Assembly: GCA_944363555.1 (NCBI GenBank)
Contig: CALVUL010000035.1
Span: 1-47,602 of the forward strand
DNA length: 47,602 bases
Direction of reading: 5' to 3'
Source of the DNA: an uncultured Clostridia bacterium
GTDB taxonomy: Bacteria > Bacillota > Clostridia > Christensenellales > Borkfalkiaceae
Below, one piece after another: positions 29,302-38,585 of the stretch; within the stretch, counting starts at the first letter, position 1; each line of letters begins with the position of its first letter. The notes under the pieces were generated by a model. The model was not told the origin of the DNA and searched no databases. It was given only the letters and a program-made list of their open reading frames with translations. The position numbers and the translations under genes are program-made.

Positions 29302-29883
29302 ATGAAAGAAGAGAAGAAAAAGGAAAAAGAGAAATTAGGGGCGGAAGATCCCGCCGCGGCGGAAACGGAACAGCCATCCGCTGCACCTTCCGAAGAGGAG
29401 ATCGAAGCGCTGCGGGAAAAAGCCGCGGCGCTGGAAAAGGAAAACGAGGAGATCAAGGCGGCGGATAAAACGGCGGAATACAAGGATAAATGGATGCGTT
29501 CCGTCGCGGAGTTCGACAATTATAAAAAGCGCAACGCCAATCTGTACAGGGAGGCTTACGACGACGGGCGGAAGGACATTCTGACGAAGGTTTTCGTCGT
29601 GGGGGACACGCTGGAACGGGCGCTTTCCATGGAACTCGACGAAAAGACGAAGGAAGGCGTGGCGATGATCCTGAGAAGTTTCGAAGAGATGCTCAAAAGC
29701 CAGAACGTTACGGAGATCAACCCCGTCGGGGAAAAGTTCGACCCCAACGAATGCGAGGCGGTCATGCAGGCGCCCGCGGAAGAAGGGGAAGAGGCGGAAA
29801 TCGTGAAAACGGTTTTCCAGAAAGGATATAAAATAGGCGATAAAATCGTGCGTTACGCGAAAGTCAGCGTAACCGTGAAATAA
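29302..29883 (+). CDS. grpE: Nucleotide exchange factor GrpE
   Basis: DnaK cochaperone that releases ADP. The 193-residue protein has a charged, low-complexity N-terminus (EEKKKEKEKLG), a long coiled coil (about 35-95) including KWMRSVAEFDNYKKR, and the C-terminal beta domain (EEGEEAEIVKTVFQKGYK). It starts 12 bases after hrcA and precedes dnaK. Confidence 0.96.
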   Translation: MKEEKKKEKEKLGAEDPAAAETEQPSAAPSEEEIEALREKAAALEKENEEIKAADKTAEYKDKWMRSVAEFDNYKKRNANLYREAYDDGRKDILTKVFVVGDTLERALSMELDEKTKEGVAMILRSFEEMLKSQNVTEINPVGEKFDPNECEAVMQAPAEEGEEAEIVKTVFQKGYKIGDKIVRYAKVSVTVK

Positions 29884-29934
29884 AAAAACATCGGCGGCAA
29901 GCCGAAATACATCGACGAAAGGAGTAAATTGATT

Positions 29935-31731
29935 ATGGGAAAGACAATCGGTATCGATTTGGGAACGACAAACTCGTGCGTAGCCGTTATGGAAAACGGC
30001 GAGCCGGTGGTAATAACGAACGCGGAAGGCAACAGGACGACGCCTTCGGTAGTCGGTTTTCAGAAGGACGGCGAACGCCTTGTGGGGCAGGTGGCGAAAC
30101 GTCAGGCGGTGGCAAACGCCGACAGAACGGTAACCTCCATCAAACGCCACATGGGTTCGGATTACAGGGTGCATATCGACGATAAGTCGTACAGCCCGCA
30201 GGAAATTTCCGCGATGATTTTAAGCAAACTCAAAAAGGACGCGGAAGCCTACCTCGGCGGTCCGGTTACCGACGCCGTCATCACCTGCCCCGCTTACTTT
30301 ACCGACAGCCAGCGGCAGGCGACGAAGGACGCCGGCAAGATCGCGGGGCTCAACGTTCTGAGGATCATCAACGAACCGACGGCGGCGGCGCTTTCGTACG
30401 GGCTCGATAAGGAAGGCAAGAGCCAGAAGGTCATCATCTACGACCTCGGCGGCGGCACATTCGACGTGTCCATCATGGAGATCGGCGACGGCGTGTTCGA
30501 AGTGCTCGCCACCAACGGCAACAACATGCTCGGCGGCGACGATTTCGATAAGCGCATCATCGACTATCTCGTATCGGAATTCAAGGCGAAGGAAGGCATC
30601 GACCTTTCGGGCGACAAACTGGCGATGCAGCGGCTCAAAGAGGCGGCGGAAAAGGCGAAGATCGAACTTTCCGGCGTAACGAAAACCAACATCAATCTGC
30701 CGTTCATCACGGCGGACGCCACGGGGCCGAAACACCTCGACGTGGATCTTACCCGCCAGAAGTTCGACGCCCTCACGGCGGATCTGGTGGAAGCCACCCT
30801 CGAGCCGTTGAAAAAGGCGATGGCGGATGCGAAACTGAGTTATTCCGACATCGAAAAGGTCATCCTCGTCGGCGGTTCGACAAGAATCCCCGCCGTGCAG
30901 GAAGAGGTGCGCAAAGTAACCGGCAAAGAGCCTTTCAAGGGCATCAACCCCGATGAATGCGTCGCCATCGGCGCGGCGATCCAAGGGGGCGTTCTGAGCG
31001 GCGAAGTGAAAGACGTTCTGCTGCTCGACGTCATGCCCCTTTCGCTCGGCATCGAAACGCTGGGCGGGGTAACGACGAAACTCATCGAAAGAAACACCAC
31101 CATTCCGGTAAAGAAATCGCAGGTATTCTCGACGGCGGCGGACAATCAGACGCAGGTCGACATCCATATCCTGCAGGGCGAGAGGGAATTTGCCAAGGAC
31201 AACAAAACGCTCGGCAGATTCGAACTGACGGGCATCGCCCCCGCGCCGCGCGGCGTGCCGCAGATCGAAGTTACCTTCGACGTGGACGCCAACGGTATCG
31301 TCAACGTGTCGGCGAAAGACCTCGGCACGGGCGCGGAGCAGAAGATCACCATTACCTCCTCCACCAACCTTTCGGAAGCGGATATCGACAAGGCGGTGAA
31401 AGAGGCGCAGCAGTACGAAGCGGAAGATAAAAAGCGCAAAGAGGCGGTGGAAAACCACAACAAACTCGACGGGCTGATCTTCACCATCGAAAAGACGGTG
31501 AAGGATTCCGGCGACAAACTGTCCGCGGAGGACAAAGCCGCCGTGGAGGACGCCGTGAAGAAGGCGAAGGAAGAACTCGCCAGCAACGACAACGACCGCA
31601 TCGTGAAGGCGACGGAAGAACTTTCCAACGCCACGCAGGCGATCTTTGCGAAACTCTATCAGCAAACGCAGGGCGCGCAGGGCGCGCCGAACGACGGCGA
31701 CACCGAATTCCATCAGGGCGGCGAGAACTGA
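29935..31731 (+). CDS. dnaK: Molecular chaperone DnaK (Hsp70)
   Basis: 598-residue Hsp70. The nucleotide-binding domain opens with [10 protein letters not shown] and contains [13 protein letters not shown] and [11 protein letters not shown]; it lacks the extra subdomain segment of proteobacterial DnaK, as expected for Gram-positives. The linker [16 protein letters not shown] leads to the substrate-binding domain. The C-terminus is short ([11 protein letters not shown]) and lacks the EEVD-like or acidic tail of many orthologues. ATG at 29935 chosen over an in-frame TTG at 29929; GGAG lies 10 bases upstream. Confidence 0.98.
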   Translation: MGKTIGIDLGTTNSCVAVMENGEPVVITNAEGNRTTPSVVGFQKDGERLVGQVAKRQAVANADRTVTSIKRHMGSDYRVHIDDKSYSPQEISAMILSKLKKDAEAYLGGPVTDAVITCPAYFTDSQRQATKDAGKIAGLNVLRIINEPTAAALSYGLDKEGKSQKVIIYDLGGGTFDVSIMEIGDGVFEVLATNGNNMLGGDDFDKRIIDYLVSEFKAKEGIDLSGDKLAMQRLKEAAEKAKIELSGVTKTNINLPFITADATGPKHLDVDLTRQKFDALTADLVEATLEPLKKAMADAKLSYSDIEKVILVGGSTRIPAVQEEVRKVTGKEPFKGINPDECVAIGAAIQGGVLSGEVKDVLLLDVMPLSLGIETLGGVTTKLIERNTTIPVKKSQVFSTAADNQTQVDIHILQGEREFAKDNKTLGRFELTGIAPAPRGVPQIEVTFDVDANGIVNVSAKDLGTGAEQKITITSSTNLSEADIDKAVKEAQQYEAEDKKRKEAVENHNKLDGLIFTIEKTVKDSGDKLSAEDKAAVEDAVKKAKEELASNDNDRIVKATEELSNATQAIFAKLYQQTQGAQGAPNDGDTEFHQGGEN

Positions 31732-31759
31732 TCGTTTTTCAGAAATGAATGATTGAAAA

Positions 31760-31799
31760 CGCATATCGGAAGGCGGTTTTCCGCCTTTCGGTATTTGCG
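31760..31799 (+). other. Intergenic hairpin between dnaK and dnaJ
   Basis: Inverted repeat built around ggcgg-tttt-ccgcc with extended, imperfect flanks; no T run follows. More likely an mRNA-processing or stabilising stem that sets the DnaK:DnaJ ratio than a full terminator. Confidence 0.5.
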
Positions 31800-31813
31800 T
31801 AAAAAGGGAACTT

Positions 31814-32962
31814 ATGGCTAAAAATTATTACGAAACGTTAGGGGTTTCCAAAACGGCGAGTCAGGACGAGATCAAAAGCGCGTACAGAAAACTCGTCAAG
31901 CAGTATCATCCGGACCTGCACCCCAACGACCCGAAATGCGCGGAAAAATTCAAGGAGATCAACGAAGCCAACGAAGTGCTTTCCGACGAAAAGAAACGCA
32001 AGCAGTACGACTTCGAACTCGAACATCCCAACATGGGCGGTTTCGGCGGCTTCTCCGGCGGGGGATTTTCCAACGGCGGAACGGGCGGATTTTCCGGTTT
32101 CGGCGGTTTCGAGGATATATTCGGCGATATATTCGGCGGTTTCGGCGGCGGAACGCGCGCGCAGGCGAAAACGCAGGGCGAGGACATCACCGTGGAAGTT
32201 CGCCTCAGTTTTCTGGACGCCGCGAAGGGCTGCCGCAAGGAGATCGCCTATACGAGAAACGAACCGTGCGCGGCGTGCAAGGGCACGGGCGCGAAGAACG
32301 GCACGGCGTATAAGACATGCGAAAAGTGCGGCGGCACGGGGCAGATCAAATACGTAAGCAACGGCGGCATATTCCGCTCGGTCAACGTGCGCGCCTGCGA
32401 CGAATGCCGCGGCACGGGCAAAAAGATCTTGGAAAACTGCCCCGACTGCAAGGGCAAGGGATATATCCGCGCCAATACGAAAGTTACGCTCGATATTCCC
32501 GCCGGCGCGGATACCGGCAGTTACATCCGCAAACGCGGCTACGGCGAGGCGAGCGCCAACGGCGGGCCCGCCGGCGATCTGATCGTGCTCTTCAAAGTGG
32601 AAGAGAGCAAGATCTTCACGCGGAAGAACTTCGATTTATACGTCGAACTGCCCGTTTCTTTCAAAACGGCGGCGCTCGGCGGCAGGGTGCTCGTGCCGAC
32701 GATTGACGACACGGTGTCCTATCAGATCCCCGAAGGCACGCAGAACGGCAAGATCTTCTGTATCCGCGGCAAGGGCATCGCCAGCCCGAGAAGGACGGGG
32801 GATTTATACCTCGTCGTCAACGTGGAAGTGCCGGCGAAACTCACGCGGGAGCAAAAGAAAGCCATCGAGGATCTCGACGGCAGGATCGACGTGAAGCAAT
32901 GCGACAAAATGCGCCGCTACAAAGAGAACATGGAAGCGATGTACGGCAAAAACCCCTATTGA
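31814..32962 (+). CDS. dnaJ: Chaperone DnaJ (Hsp40)
   Basis: Class A J-protein stimulating DnaK. J domain at residues 1-70 with YHPDLHPND (HPD motif), then a Gly/Phe-rich region (about 75-115), a zinc-binding domain with four CxxCxGxG repeats ([32 protein letters not shown]) and the C-terminal substrate-binding domains. 382 residues. AGGGAAC precedes the ATG. Confidence 0.98.
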   Translation: MAKNYYETLGVSKTASQDEIKSAYRKLVKQYHPDLHPNDPKCAEKFKEINEANEVLSDEKKRKQYDFELEHPNMGGFGGFSGGGFSNGGTGGFSGFGGFEDIFGDIFGGFGGGTRAQAKTQGEDITVEVRLSFLDAAKGCRKEIAYTRNEPCAACKGTGAKNGTAYKTCEKCGGTGQIKYVSNGGIFRSVNVRACDECRGTGKKILENCPDCKGKGYIRANTKVTLDIPAGADTGSYIRKRGYGEASANGGPAGDLIVLFKVEESKIFTRKNFDLYVELPVSFKTAALGGRVLVPTIDDTVSYQIPEGTQNGKIFCIRGKGIASPRRTGDLYLVVNVEVPAKLTREQKKAIEDLDGRIDVKQCDKMRRYKENMEAMYGKNPY

Positions 32963-32994
32963 AGGGGCTTTTGTTTTAGAAAGAGGAAACACGC

Positions 32995-33918
32995 ATGAAA
33001 TATACGGAAATTACGGTCTGCACCACCTCGCTCGGCAGCGAACTCGTCGGCGATATTTTCTGGCGGTATACCGAGGACGGCGTGGCGATTTCCGACGTCA
33101 ACGACGTCATCGCCCTTTCGCGGGAAAAAAAGGGCACGTGGGACTACATAGAGGAAAACCTGCTCGCCCCCGCGCCGGTGCTCTGCAAGGGATACGTCCC
33201 TGCCGGAGACGGCGCGCGCGTGAAAAAGATCGAAGAGGAACTGCGCGCGCTCAAAGAGAGCGCCGCCGTGGACGTAGGCACGCTGGAAGTCGGCAAACGG
33301 GAAGTGGAAGGCGACGCGTGGGTGGAAACGTGGAAAGCGCATTTCCGCCCCTTTCACATCGGCGAAGTCGTCGTATGCCCCGCGTGGATCGATTACGCGC
33401 CGAAAGCGGGGGAAACGACGGTGAAGATCGATTCCTTTATGGCGTTCGGCACGGGCGAGCACGAAACCACGGCGATGTGCGTGGAACTTTTGCAGGAATT
33501 TGTCGAAAAAGACAGCGCCGTGATCGACGTGGGGTGCGGCAGCGGCATCCTCGGCATCACCGCCGCCCTGCTGGGGGCGAAAGACGTTCTGATGACGGAT
33601 ATCGACGAATGCGCCGTAACGGCGGCGAAACGCAACGCGGAACTCAACGGCGTGAAAAACTGCCGCGCGGAACTGAAAAATCTTTTGGACGACGAAACGC
33701 TGCGGGGCGACGTCGTTCTCGCCAACATCATGGCGGAAATTTTGGTCGGCTTTTCCAAGGACATCAAAAAGAACGTGGCGGAAAACGGCGTAATTATTTT
33801 GAGCGGCATCCTTTTGAGCAAGGAGGATTTCGTGAAAGACGCTTATAAAAACGCCGGCTTTACGGAAATAAAGACCCTGCGCCGCGGCGAATGGGTCGCG
33901 GTGGCGATGAAACGATGA
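32995..33918 (+). CDS. prmA: Ribosomal protein L11 methyltransferase
   Basis: SAM-dependent enzyme methylating L11. An N-terminal substrate-recognition part is followed by the Rossmann fold with motif I VIDVGCGSGILGITAA (about residue 178), the DID acidic loop and the motif IV VVLANIMAEIL. FMAFGTGEHETTAMC is the characteristic PrmA signature. 307 residues. Directly downstream of dnaJ, as in Bacillus; its stop overlaps the next start (ATGA). Confidence 0.95.
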   Translation: MKYTEITVCTTSLGSELVGDIFWRYTEDGVAISDVNDVIALSREKKGTWDYIEENLLAPAPVLCKGYVPAGDGARVKKIEEELRALKESAAVDVGTLEVGKREVEGDAWVETWKAHFRPFHIGEVVVCPAWIDYAPKAGETTVKIDSFMAFGTGEHETTAMCVELLQEFVEKDSAVIDVGCGSGILGITAALLGAKDVLMTDIDECAVTAAKRNAELNGVKNCRAELKNLLDDETLRGDVVLANIMAEILVGFSKDIKKNVAENGVIILSGILLSKEDFVKDAYKNAGFTEIKTLRRGEWVAVAMKR

Positions 33919-34625
33919 GCGAAAGAAGATTTTTTGTCGATAAAATCGAGCCGGTAACCGCCGTTACGGGGGAGGAATTCCGCCACGCCGCCGGCGTTCT
34001 GCGCGTCAAAAAAGGCGACTTCGTGATCCTTTGCGACAATACCCGTTTCGAATACAGGGGCGAAGTGATCTCCGTCGATAAAGTTTCCTTTTCCGTAAAG
34101 ATCGCGGAAAAGAGGGAAAACGACAGGGAGGCGAAAGCCGACGTAACGCTTCTTTGCGGTTACTTAAAGGGCGATAAAACGGAATACTCCGTGCAGAAAG
34201 CCGCGGAACTCGGCGTAAAGCGCGTCGTCGTATTCCGTTCGGAACACTGCGCGGCGTATATGAACGAAAACAAACTTTCGCGCCTAAACAAGGTGGCGGC
34301 GGAGGCGGCGAAACAATGCGGCAGGAGCGTCGCGCCCCAAGTCGTCTATTTCGACGATTTCGCCGCCGCGCTGTCCTCCGTAAACGCCGAAAACAAACTT
34401 TTCGCCTGCGAGTTCGCAAGCGAAACGACGCGCGATATGAGCCGTTTGAGCGGTTCGGCGGCGGTCGTCGTCGGGCCGGAGGGGGGCTTTACCGAAGCGG
34501 AGGCGCGCCGCGCGCGGGAACTCGGGTACGATACGCTGTATCTCGGCAGGCGGATCCTCCGCGCGGATACCGCGGCGGTTACGGCGCTTTCCGTCGTCAT
34601 GTGGCTGTTGGGGGAACTGAAATGA
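33915..34625 (+). CDS. rsmE: 16S rRNA m3U1498 methyltransferase
   Basis: SPOUT-class methyltransferase that modifies U1498 of 16S rRNA. An N-terminal PUA-like domain (EEFRHAAGVLRVKKGD) is followed by the trefoil-knot domain with VVGPEGGFTEAEARRA and LGRRILRADTAAVTAL. 236 residues. ATG overlaps the prmA stop by four bases; its own stop overlaps mtaB in the same way, so the three are coupled. Confidence 0.95.
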   Translation: MSERRFFVDKIEPVTAVTGEEFRHAAGVLRVKKGDFVILCDNTRFEYRGEVISVDKVSFSVKIAEKRENDREAKADVTLLCGYLKGDKTEYSVQKAAELGVKRVVVFRSEHCAAYMNENKLSRLNKVAAEAAKQCGRSVAPQVVYFDDFAAALSSVNAENKLFACEFASETTRDMSRLSGSAAVVVGPEGGFTEAEARRARELGYDTLYLGRRILRADTAAVTALSVVMWLLGELK

Positions 34626-35860
34626 AAATCTGCGTATTCACCCTCGGCTGCAAGGTCAACGCCTCGGAAAGCGAATCGCTGGCGCGCGCGTTGCGGGAAG
34701 CGGGGCATACCGTTACCGAAAAACTGGAAAACGCCGATCTTTTTATCGTCAATACCTGCGCCGTTACGGCGGAGGCGGAAAAGAAATCCCGCCAGACGGC
34801 GGCGCGCATCCGCGCCCTCAACCCCGCGGCGGAGATCGTCTACACGGGGTGCGCCTGCCAAAAAGACCCCGCCGCGTTTTTAAAAAAGAGCAACGCGCGG
34901 CTGGTAACGGGCGTGTTCGACAAGGGGAAGATCGCCGCCATGCTGGAAGATAGCGGGGTAAAGATCGCCCCCGAGCGGAAGGATTTCGAGGAGATGCCCG
35001 CCCCCGAAACGCGGCGCGCGCGGCAGTATATCAAGGTGCAGGACGGGTGCGACAATTTCTGTTCCTACTGCATCATTCCCTATCTGCGCGGCAGATCGCG
35101 TTCCCGCGCCAAGGAGAGCGTGAAAAAGGAGATCGACGGCGCGGCGTGCGCGGAAGTCGTTTTAAACGGCATCAACCTTTCTGCGTATCGGGATAAAAAT
35201 ACCGATCTCGCGGGGCTGATGCGCTATCTTGCCGATACCGAAAAACGGGTACGGCTGGGGTCCTTGGAAGTGCGCGCGATTACCGACGATCTGCTTTCGG
35301 CGCTGAAAAATATGAGAAATTTCGCGCCGCATTTCCACCTTTCGCTGCAATCGGGCTCGGATAAAGTGCTCGCGGCGATGAACCGCCGCTACACGGCGGA
35401 GGAGTATCTCGAAAAGGTTTCGCTCATCCGCAAGTATTTTCCCTTTGCGGGAATTACGACCGACATCATCGTCGGTTTCCCCGCGGAAACGGAGGCGGAT
35501 TTTGCCGAAACGCTGGCGTTGGCGGCAGCGGCGGAATTTTCCGATATTCACTGTTTTCCCTATTCGCCCCGCAGCGGCACGCGGGCGTTTGCCTTGCGGG
35601 ATCTGCCGCCGGCGGTCAAAAAGGAACGCCTCGAACGCCTGCTTGCCGTAAAGGAAAACTGTCGCGCCGCTTTCGCGCGGAAAAACTTCGGTAGGGCGGA
35701 AAAAGCGGTGATCGAGGAAGAGGACGGGGAATATTTTGTCGGCTATACCGGCAATTATTTGCGGGTTTATGTGAAAAAAGCCTTGCCTTGCGGCGAGATC
35801 GGCGTTATAATAAAAGAAACGTTCCGCGACGGCGTACGCGCGGAGATCGAAGGAGAATAA
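34622..35860 (+). CDS. mtaB: tRNA t6A37 methylthiotransferase MtaB
   Basis: Radical-SAM enzyme converting t6A37 to ms2t6A37 in tRNAs that read ANN codons. The N-terminal UPF0004 domain has three cluster cysteines (LGCKVN, NTCAV, GCACQ). The radical-SAM motif is CDNFCSYCIIPYLRG (about residues 140-154), and a TRAM domain closes the 412-residue protein. The absence of MiaB-specific features and the start MKICVFTLGCKVN fit MtaB. Start overlaps rsmE by four bases (ATGA). Confidence 0.94.
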   Translation: MKICVFTLGCKVNASESESLARALREAGHTVTEKLENADLFIVNTCAVTAEAEKKSRQTAARIRALNPAAEIVYTGCACQKDPAAFLKKSNARLVTGVFDKGKIAAMLEDSGVKIAPERKDFEEMPAPETRRARQYIKVQDGCDNFCSYCIIPYLRGRSRSRAKESVKKEIDGAACAEVVLNGINLSAYRDKNTDLAGLMRYLADTEKRVRLGSLEVRAITDDLLSALKNMRNFAPHFHLSLQSGSDKVLAAMNRRYTAEEYLEKVSLIRKYFPFAGITTDIIVGFPAETEADFAETLALAAAAEFSDIHCFPYSPRSGTRAFALRDLPPAVKKERLERLLAVKENCRAAFARKNFGRAEKAVIEEEDGEYFVGYTGNYLRVYVKKALPCGEIGVIIKETFRDGVRAEIEGE

Positions 35861-35864
35861 ACGT

Positions 35865-36206
35865 ATGGAAGATTGTATTTTCTGTAAGATCAGGAAGGGC
35901 GAGATCCCTTCGCAGAAGGTGTATGAGGACGACGCGATGATGATCATCAAGGATATCGATCCCAAGGCGAAGAACCACTTTCTCTGCATCCCGAAAAATC
36001 ATTTCAAACTGCTTTCGGAAATGACGGAAGAAGACGCCGCGCAGCTTGCCCGCTGTTTCAAAACGATCCCCGCGCTCGAAAAGGAGCTGGGGCTGGAAGG
36101 GGGGTATCGGCTGATCGTCAATCAGGGCGACAACGCGGGGCAAAGCGTGTTCCATCTGCACATCCATATCCTTTCGGGGCAGAAGATGGGGTGGACTCCG
36201 GCGTAA
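35865..36206 (+). CDS. HIT-family nucleotide-binding hydrolase
   Basis: 113-residue histidine-triad protein of the Hint branch. It begins CIFCKIRKGEIPS and ends with the His triad FHLHIHIL followed by the W-containing GQKMGW; the central histidine is the nucleophile for nucleoside phosphoramidates or adenylated substrates. It starts four bases after mtaB with GGAG upstream. A new promoter for rpsU follows. Confidence 0.93.
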   Translation: MEDCIFCKIRKGEIPSQKVYEDDAMMIIKDIDPKAKNHFLCIPKNHFKLLSEMTEEDAAQLARCFKTIPALEKELGLEGGYRLIVNQGDNAGQSVFHLHIHILSGQKMGWTPA

Positions 36207-36234
36207 AAGTTTTCGGAAAATTGCGTGAAAATCG

Positions 36235-36263
36235 TTGACATTTTTCCGTCTTTTTGGTATCAT
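36235..36263 (+). promoter_or_regulatory. Promoter of rpsU
   Basis: TTGACA (36235-36240), 17-base spacer, TATCAT (36258-36263). Confidence 0.88.
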
Positions 36264-36311
36264 AAACAGGCTGAAAGCAAATAAACGCCGCAGGGCAAAG
36301 GAGGGTTTGGA

Positions 36312-36491
36312 ATGTCTACGGTTCGCGTGGGTGAAAACGAGAGTATCGACAGCGCGCTGAGAAGATTTAAAAGAAAATGTTCTCGGGACGGCATCATCGG
36401 CGATCTCCGCCGCAAAGAGCATTACGAAAAGCCTTCCGTAAGAAAAAAGAAAAAATCGGAAGCGGCGAGAAAAAGAAGCATGAAAGGATAA
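36312..36491 (+). CDS. rpsU: 30S ribosomal protein S21
   Basis: 59-residue basic protein of the small-subunit platform near the anti-Shine-Dalgarno region. It begins [20 protein letters not shown] and ends in a lysine/arginine-rich tail, both hallmarks of S21. GGAGGG lies upstream of the ATG. A terminator follows six bases after the stop. Confidence 0.96.
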   Translation: MSTVRVGENESIDSALRRFKRKCSRDGIIGDLRRKEHYEKPSVRKKKKSEAARKRSMKG

Positions 36492-36497
36492 AAAATT

Positions 36498-36529
36498 ACC
36501 TGCTGTTTACAACGGCGGGTATTTTTTTT
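36498..36529 (+). terminator. Intrinsic terminator after rpsU
   Basis: Eight-bp stem with two G-U pairs (36498-36505, 36513-36520), 7-base loop, then eight T. The following gene lies close by, so partial read-through is possible. Confidence 0.85.
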
Positions 36530-36575
36530 GCCTTTGCGAAAAATCGGGAAATTTGTCGAAAGAGGAACGAAGAAC

Positions 36576-36980
36576 ATGGCAAACGAATTGAAAAGTTTCA
36601 AACAGTATGCAAGAGAGGCGAAACTGCGCATGAAATCGGGGTTCTGGCAGGATTACCGCGCCGCACTCGAACGGGAGACCGCGCGGGCGGAAGAGGCGGG
36701 CGTGGAGCCTTCCAAGTTCATCGAATATTATATGAAAAAGACCGAGCGTTCCCTGCGTTACGACTGCGCGGAAGAGGACGCGTTTTACGAAAAGGTCAAA
36801 AAGATCCTCGACGAGGAAGGCGAGGTTACCGACGTCATCGGCAGGCTGACGGACAAGCGCGCGTTTGAAAAACTCACTTACGAACAGCAGCAGCGTTACA
36901 CGCTGGAACTTTCCCGTCGCTACCGCCGCGCGCTGGACCGCTACGAAAGGGAAAAGGAGTTCGATTTTCCCAAGGATTGA
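36576..36980 (+). CDS. Uncharacterised charged helical protein, 134 residues
   Basis: I do not recognise this family. The protein is almost entirely helical and highly charged, starting NELKSFKQYAREAKLRMKSG and ending RYEREKEFDFPKD, with no membrane segment, Cys pair or catalytic motif. The centre (EPSKFIEYYMKKTERSLRYD) may pack as a helical bundle. It occupies the position behind rpsU where yqeY is usual in Firmicutes, but does not resemble YqeY. ATG 36576 chosen on length and a GAGG site about 10 bases upstream. A bidirectional terminator follows. Codon usage looks like that of its neighbours. Confidence 0.75.
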   Translation: MANELKSFKQYAREAKLRMKSGFWQDYRAALERETARAEEAGVEPSKFIEYYMKKTERSLRYDCAEEDAFYEKVKKILDEEGEVTDVIGRLTDKRAFEKLTYEQQQRYTLELSRRYRRALDRYEREKEFDFPKD

Positions 36981-37006
36981 AAAGGGGCTTTGCGCCGCGG
37001 GATAAA

Positions 37007-37036
37007 GAAAAAGCCGTTTTTGAAAACGGCTTTTTC
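37007..37036. terminator. Bidirectional terminator
   Basis: Stem gaaaaagccgtttt/aaaacggctttttc (37007-37020, 37023-37036) between convergent genes, A-rich on one side and T-rich on the other. Confidence 0.88.
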
Positions 37037-37043
37037 AGGTTGG

Positions 37044-37397
37044 TTATTTGGCTTCCCGATTGAATCCCAGACTGATCAAAAGCGCTGCCTCCACTTTGCG
37101 CATAAAAGTCGGGGAGAGCGCGCCGATGCGCTCTTTCAAGCGGCGTTTATCCAGCGTGCGGATCTGTTCCAGCAAAACGACGGAATCCCGCGCAAGCCCG
37201 AAATCCGTTGCCGCAAGTTCGATATGCGTGGGCAGTTTCGCCTTGTTGATCTTGCTCGTTACCGCGGCGGCGATGACCGTGGGGGAATACTTGTTGCCGA
37301 TATCGTTCTGCACGATGAGAATCGGGCGCACTCCGCCTTGCTCGCTGCCGACGACGGGGCTCAGGTCCGCATAGTAAAGTTCTCCACGTTTAATCAT
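37044..37397 (-). CDS. MazF/PemK-family endoribonuclease, solitary
   Basis: 117-residue sequence-specific mRNA interferase of the NdoA/EndoA type. The family core is present: [32 protein letters not shown] and the Thr-containing [17 protein letters not shown]. Catalytic Arg and Thr are therefore in place. The ATG at 37397 has GGGAG five bases upstream; an in-frame TTG at 37409 is less likely. No MazE-type antitoxin is encoded upstream in the remaining 170 bases, which hold the divergent SGNH promoter. Confidence 0.9.
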   Translation of the reverse strand: MIKRGELYYADLSPVVGSEQGGVRPILIVQNDIGNKYSPTVIAAAVTSKINKAKLPTHIELAATDFGLARDSVVLLEQIRTLDKRRLKERIGALSPTFMRKVEAALLISLGFNREAK

Positions 37398-37504
37398 AGC
37401 ATCTCCCAAACGCTTGCCGACCCCTTATTTACAGAATATGTAATTTCCGTTTGCGGGGTTAATTCGATTATTGCCCGTTATCTTCGTTTTATACCTTCAT
37501 TCGC

Positions 37505-37533
37505 TTTACAACCGGCGTTTTTTGGTGTAAAAT
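37505..37533 (+). promoter_or_regulatory. Promoter of the SGNH hydrolase
   Basis: TTTACA (37505-37510), 17-base spacer, TAAAAT (37528-37533). Confidence 0.75.
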
Positions 37534-37564
37534 AAAATAGATTTTCAAAGCGGCGGAAAAAGTT

Positions 37565-38158
37565 ATGAAAATTTTGTTTCAAGGGGACAGCATTACCGAT
37601 TGCGGCAGGGACCGGAGCGACAGCCATAACCTTTCCGGTTACACCGCGATGGTCGCTGCAAAATTGGGCAAACAACACGAATACGTGAATCTCGGCGAAA
37701 GCGGCAACCGCAGTGCGGACGTGCTTGCCCGCTACGATGCGGATATAAAAGCCGTCGCGCCCGACATCATGACGCTGCTTATCGGCATCAACGACGTGTG
37801 GCGGCGTTTCGACAGGAATGCGTACACTTCTCCCGCGGCGTTCGAAGCGAATTTAAGGCGGATCTGCGAAAAGTTCAAGGCGGATTTTCCGCAGGCGAAA
37901 CTCGTTTTGCTGGAACCGTTTACCGTTCCCGCGGCGGATAAGGGGCACTGGCGGCGCGATCTCATCGAGATCATCGACGTCGTGCGCGCTCTTGCCAAGG
38001 AATTTGCGGACGGGTTCGTCCCGTTGGACGGGTTGTTTGCAAAAGCCGCGATGACGGCGGATTACGCCGCGCTTTCTCCCGACGGGGTGCATCCCGACGT
38101 CGCGGGGCAGGAACTGATCGCCGATGCGCTTTCAGAAGAACTGAAACGGTTTTTGTAA
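37565..38158 (+). CDS. SGNH/GDSL-family hydrolase
   Basis: 197-residue cytoplasmic esterase-type enzyme. Block I holds the nucleophile in FQGDSITDCGRD, block II is GESGNRSADV, block III is IGINDVW and block V is DGVHPD, giving the Ser-Gly-Asn-His set. No signal peptide, so it acts inside the cell, possibly on acetylated sugars or lysophospholipids; the substrate is not evident. The ribosome binding site is weak (GGCGG, 10 bases). It has its own promoter and stands alone next to tRNA-Arg. Confidence 0.9.
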   Translation: MKILFQGDSITDCGRDRSDSHNLSGYTAMVAAKLGKQHEYVNLGESGNRSADVLARYDADIKAVAPDIMTLLIGINDVWRRFDRNAYTSPAAFEANLRRICEKFKADFPQAKLVLLEPFTVPAADKGHWRRDLIEIIDVVRALAKEFADGFVPLDGLFAKAAMTADYAALSPDGVHPDVAGQELIADALSEELKRFL

Positions 38159-38268
38159 GGAAATTTTTTAAAACGCAACGCATGTGGTGCCGGACGGGGA
38201 CGCGGTTTTAACGCGGTTTTAGCGCCGCAGACAAACCCGCCGGCAATTTTTGCGGAATATCGTTTTTT

Positions 38269-38343
38269 GTCCTCATAGTTAAACGGATATAATAAGCCCC
38301 TCCTAAGGGCTAGTTCGGGGTTCGATTCCCTGTGGGGACGCCA
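38269..38343 (+). tRNA. tRNA-Arg (anticodon CCU)
   Basis: Complete cloverleaf: 7-bp acceptor stem (gtcctca/tggggac, one G-U), anticodon stem agccc/gggct with loop ctcctaa giving CCU, T-arm with ggttcgattcc, and encoded CCA (38341-38343). It reads AGG codons. A decayed integrase abuts its 3' side, so it likely served as an integration site. Confidence 0.96.
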
Positions 38344-38348
38344 AAAAA

Positions 38349-38381
38349 GCCTGAAAGACAAAGATCTTTCGGGCAATTTTT
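38349..38381 (+). terminator. Terminator of tRNA-Arg
   Basis: Ten-bp stem with one wobble pair (38349-38358, 38365-38374), 6-base loop, tail aattttt. Confidence 0.85.
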
Positions 38382-38584
38382 ATGTAATTAAAGAGTCGAG
38401 CGCACGGAGGGCGCGCTCCTGCGTATCGGGAATAAAGAAAGCAGGCGTTTGCTTTAAGCGTAAGCGCGGGATCGCTGTGCCATAAATATTTGCTTACCGT
38501 CTGTATCGGGACATTCTGCGACAAAAGCAGGCTGCAATAGGTGTGTTGTAAGCCGTGGCAGGTAACGTGACGGAATCCATGCTT
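38380..38584 (-). pseudogene. Decayed tyrosine recombinase (integrase) C-terminus
   Basis: The minus strand encodes KHGFRHVTCHGLQHTYCS followed by LLLSQNVPIQTVSKYLWHSDP, the box II region of phage/ICE tyrosine integrases. The catalytic Arg of HxLRH is replaced by Gln. A frameshift around 38445-38455 follows; in the next frame FIPDTQERALRALDSLIT runs to a stop at 38380, the typical integrase C-terminus. The catalytic Tyr region is lost and the N-terminal two thirds are missing. Lying 37 bases from the tRNA-Arg 3' end with its C-terminus toward the tRNA, it fits the scar of an integrated element. Confidence 0.9.
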
Positions 38585-38585
38585 A

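Noticed and set aside
34316-34621. N-terminal extension of mtaB inside rsmE
   Set aside because: The extension is out of frame with rsmE and Arg-rich. The ATG at 34622 matches the conserved MtaB N-terminus and overlaps the rsmE stop as ATGA.
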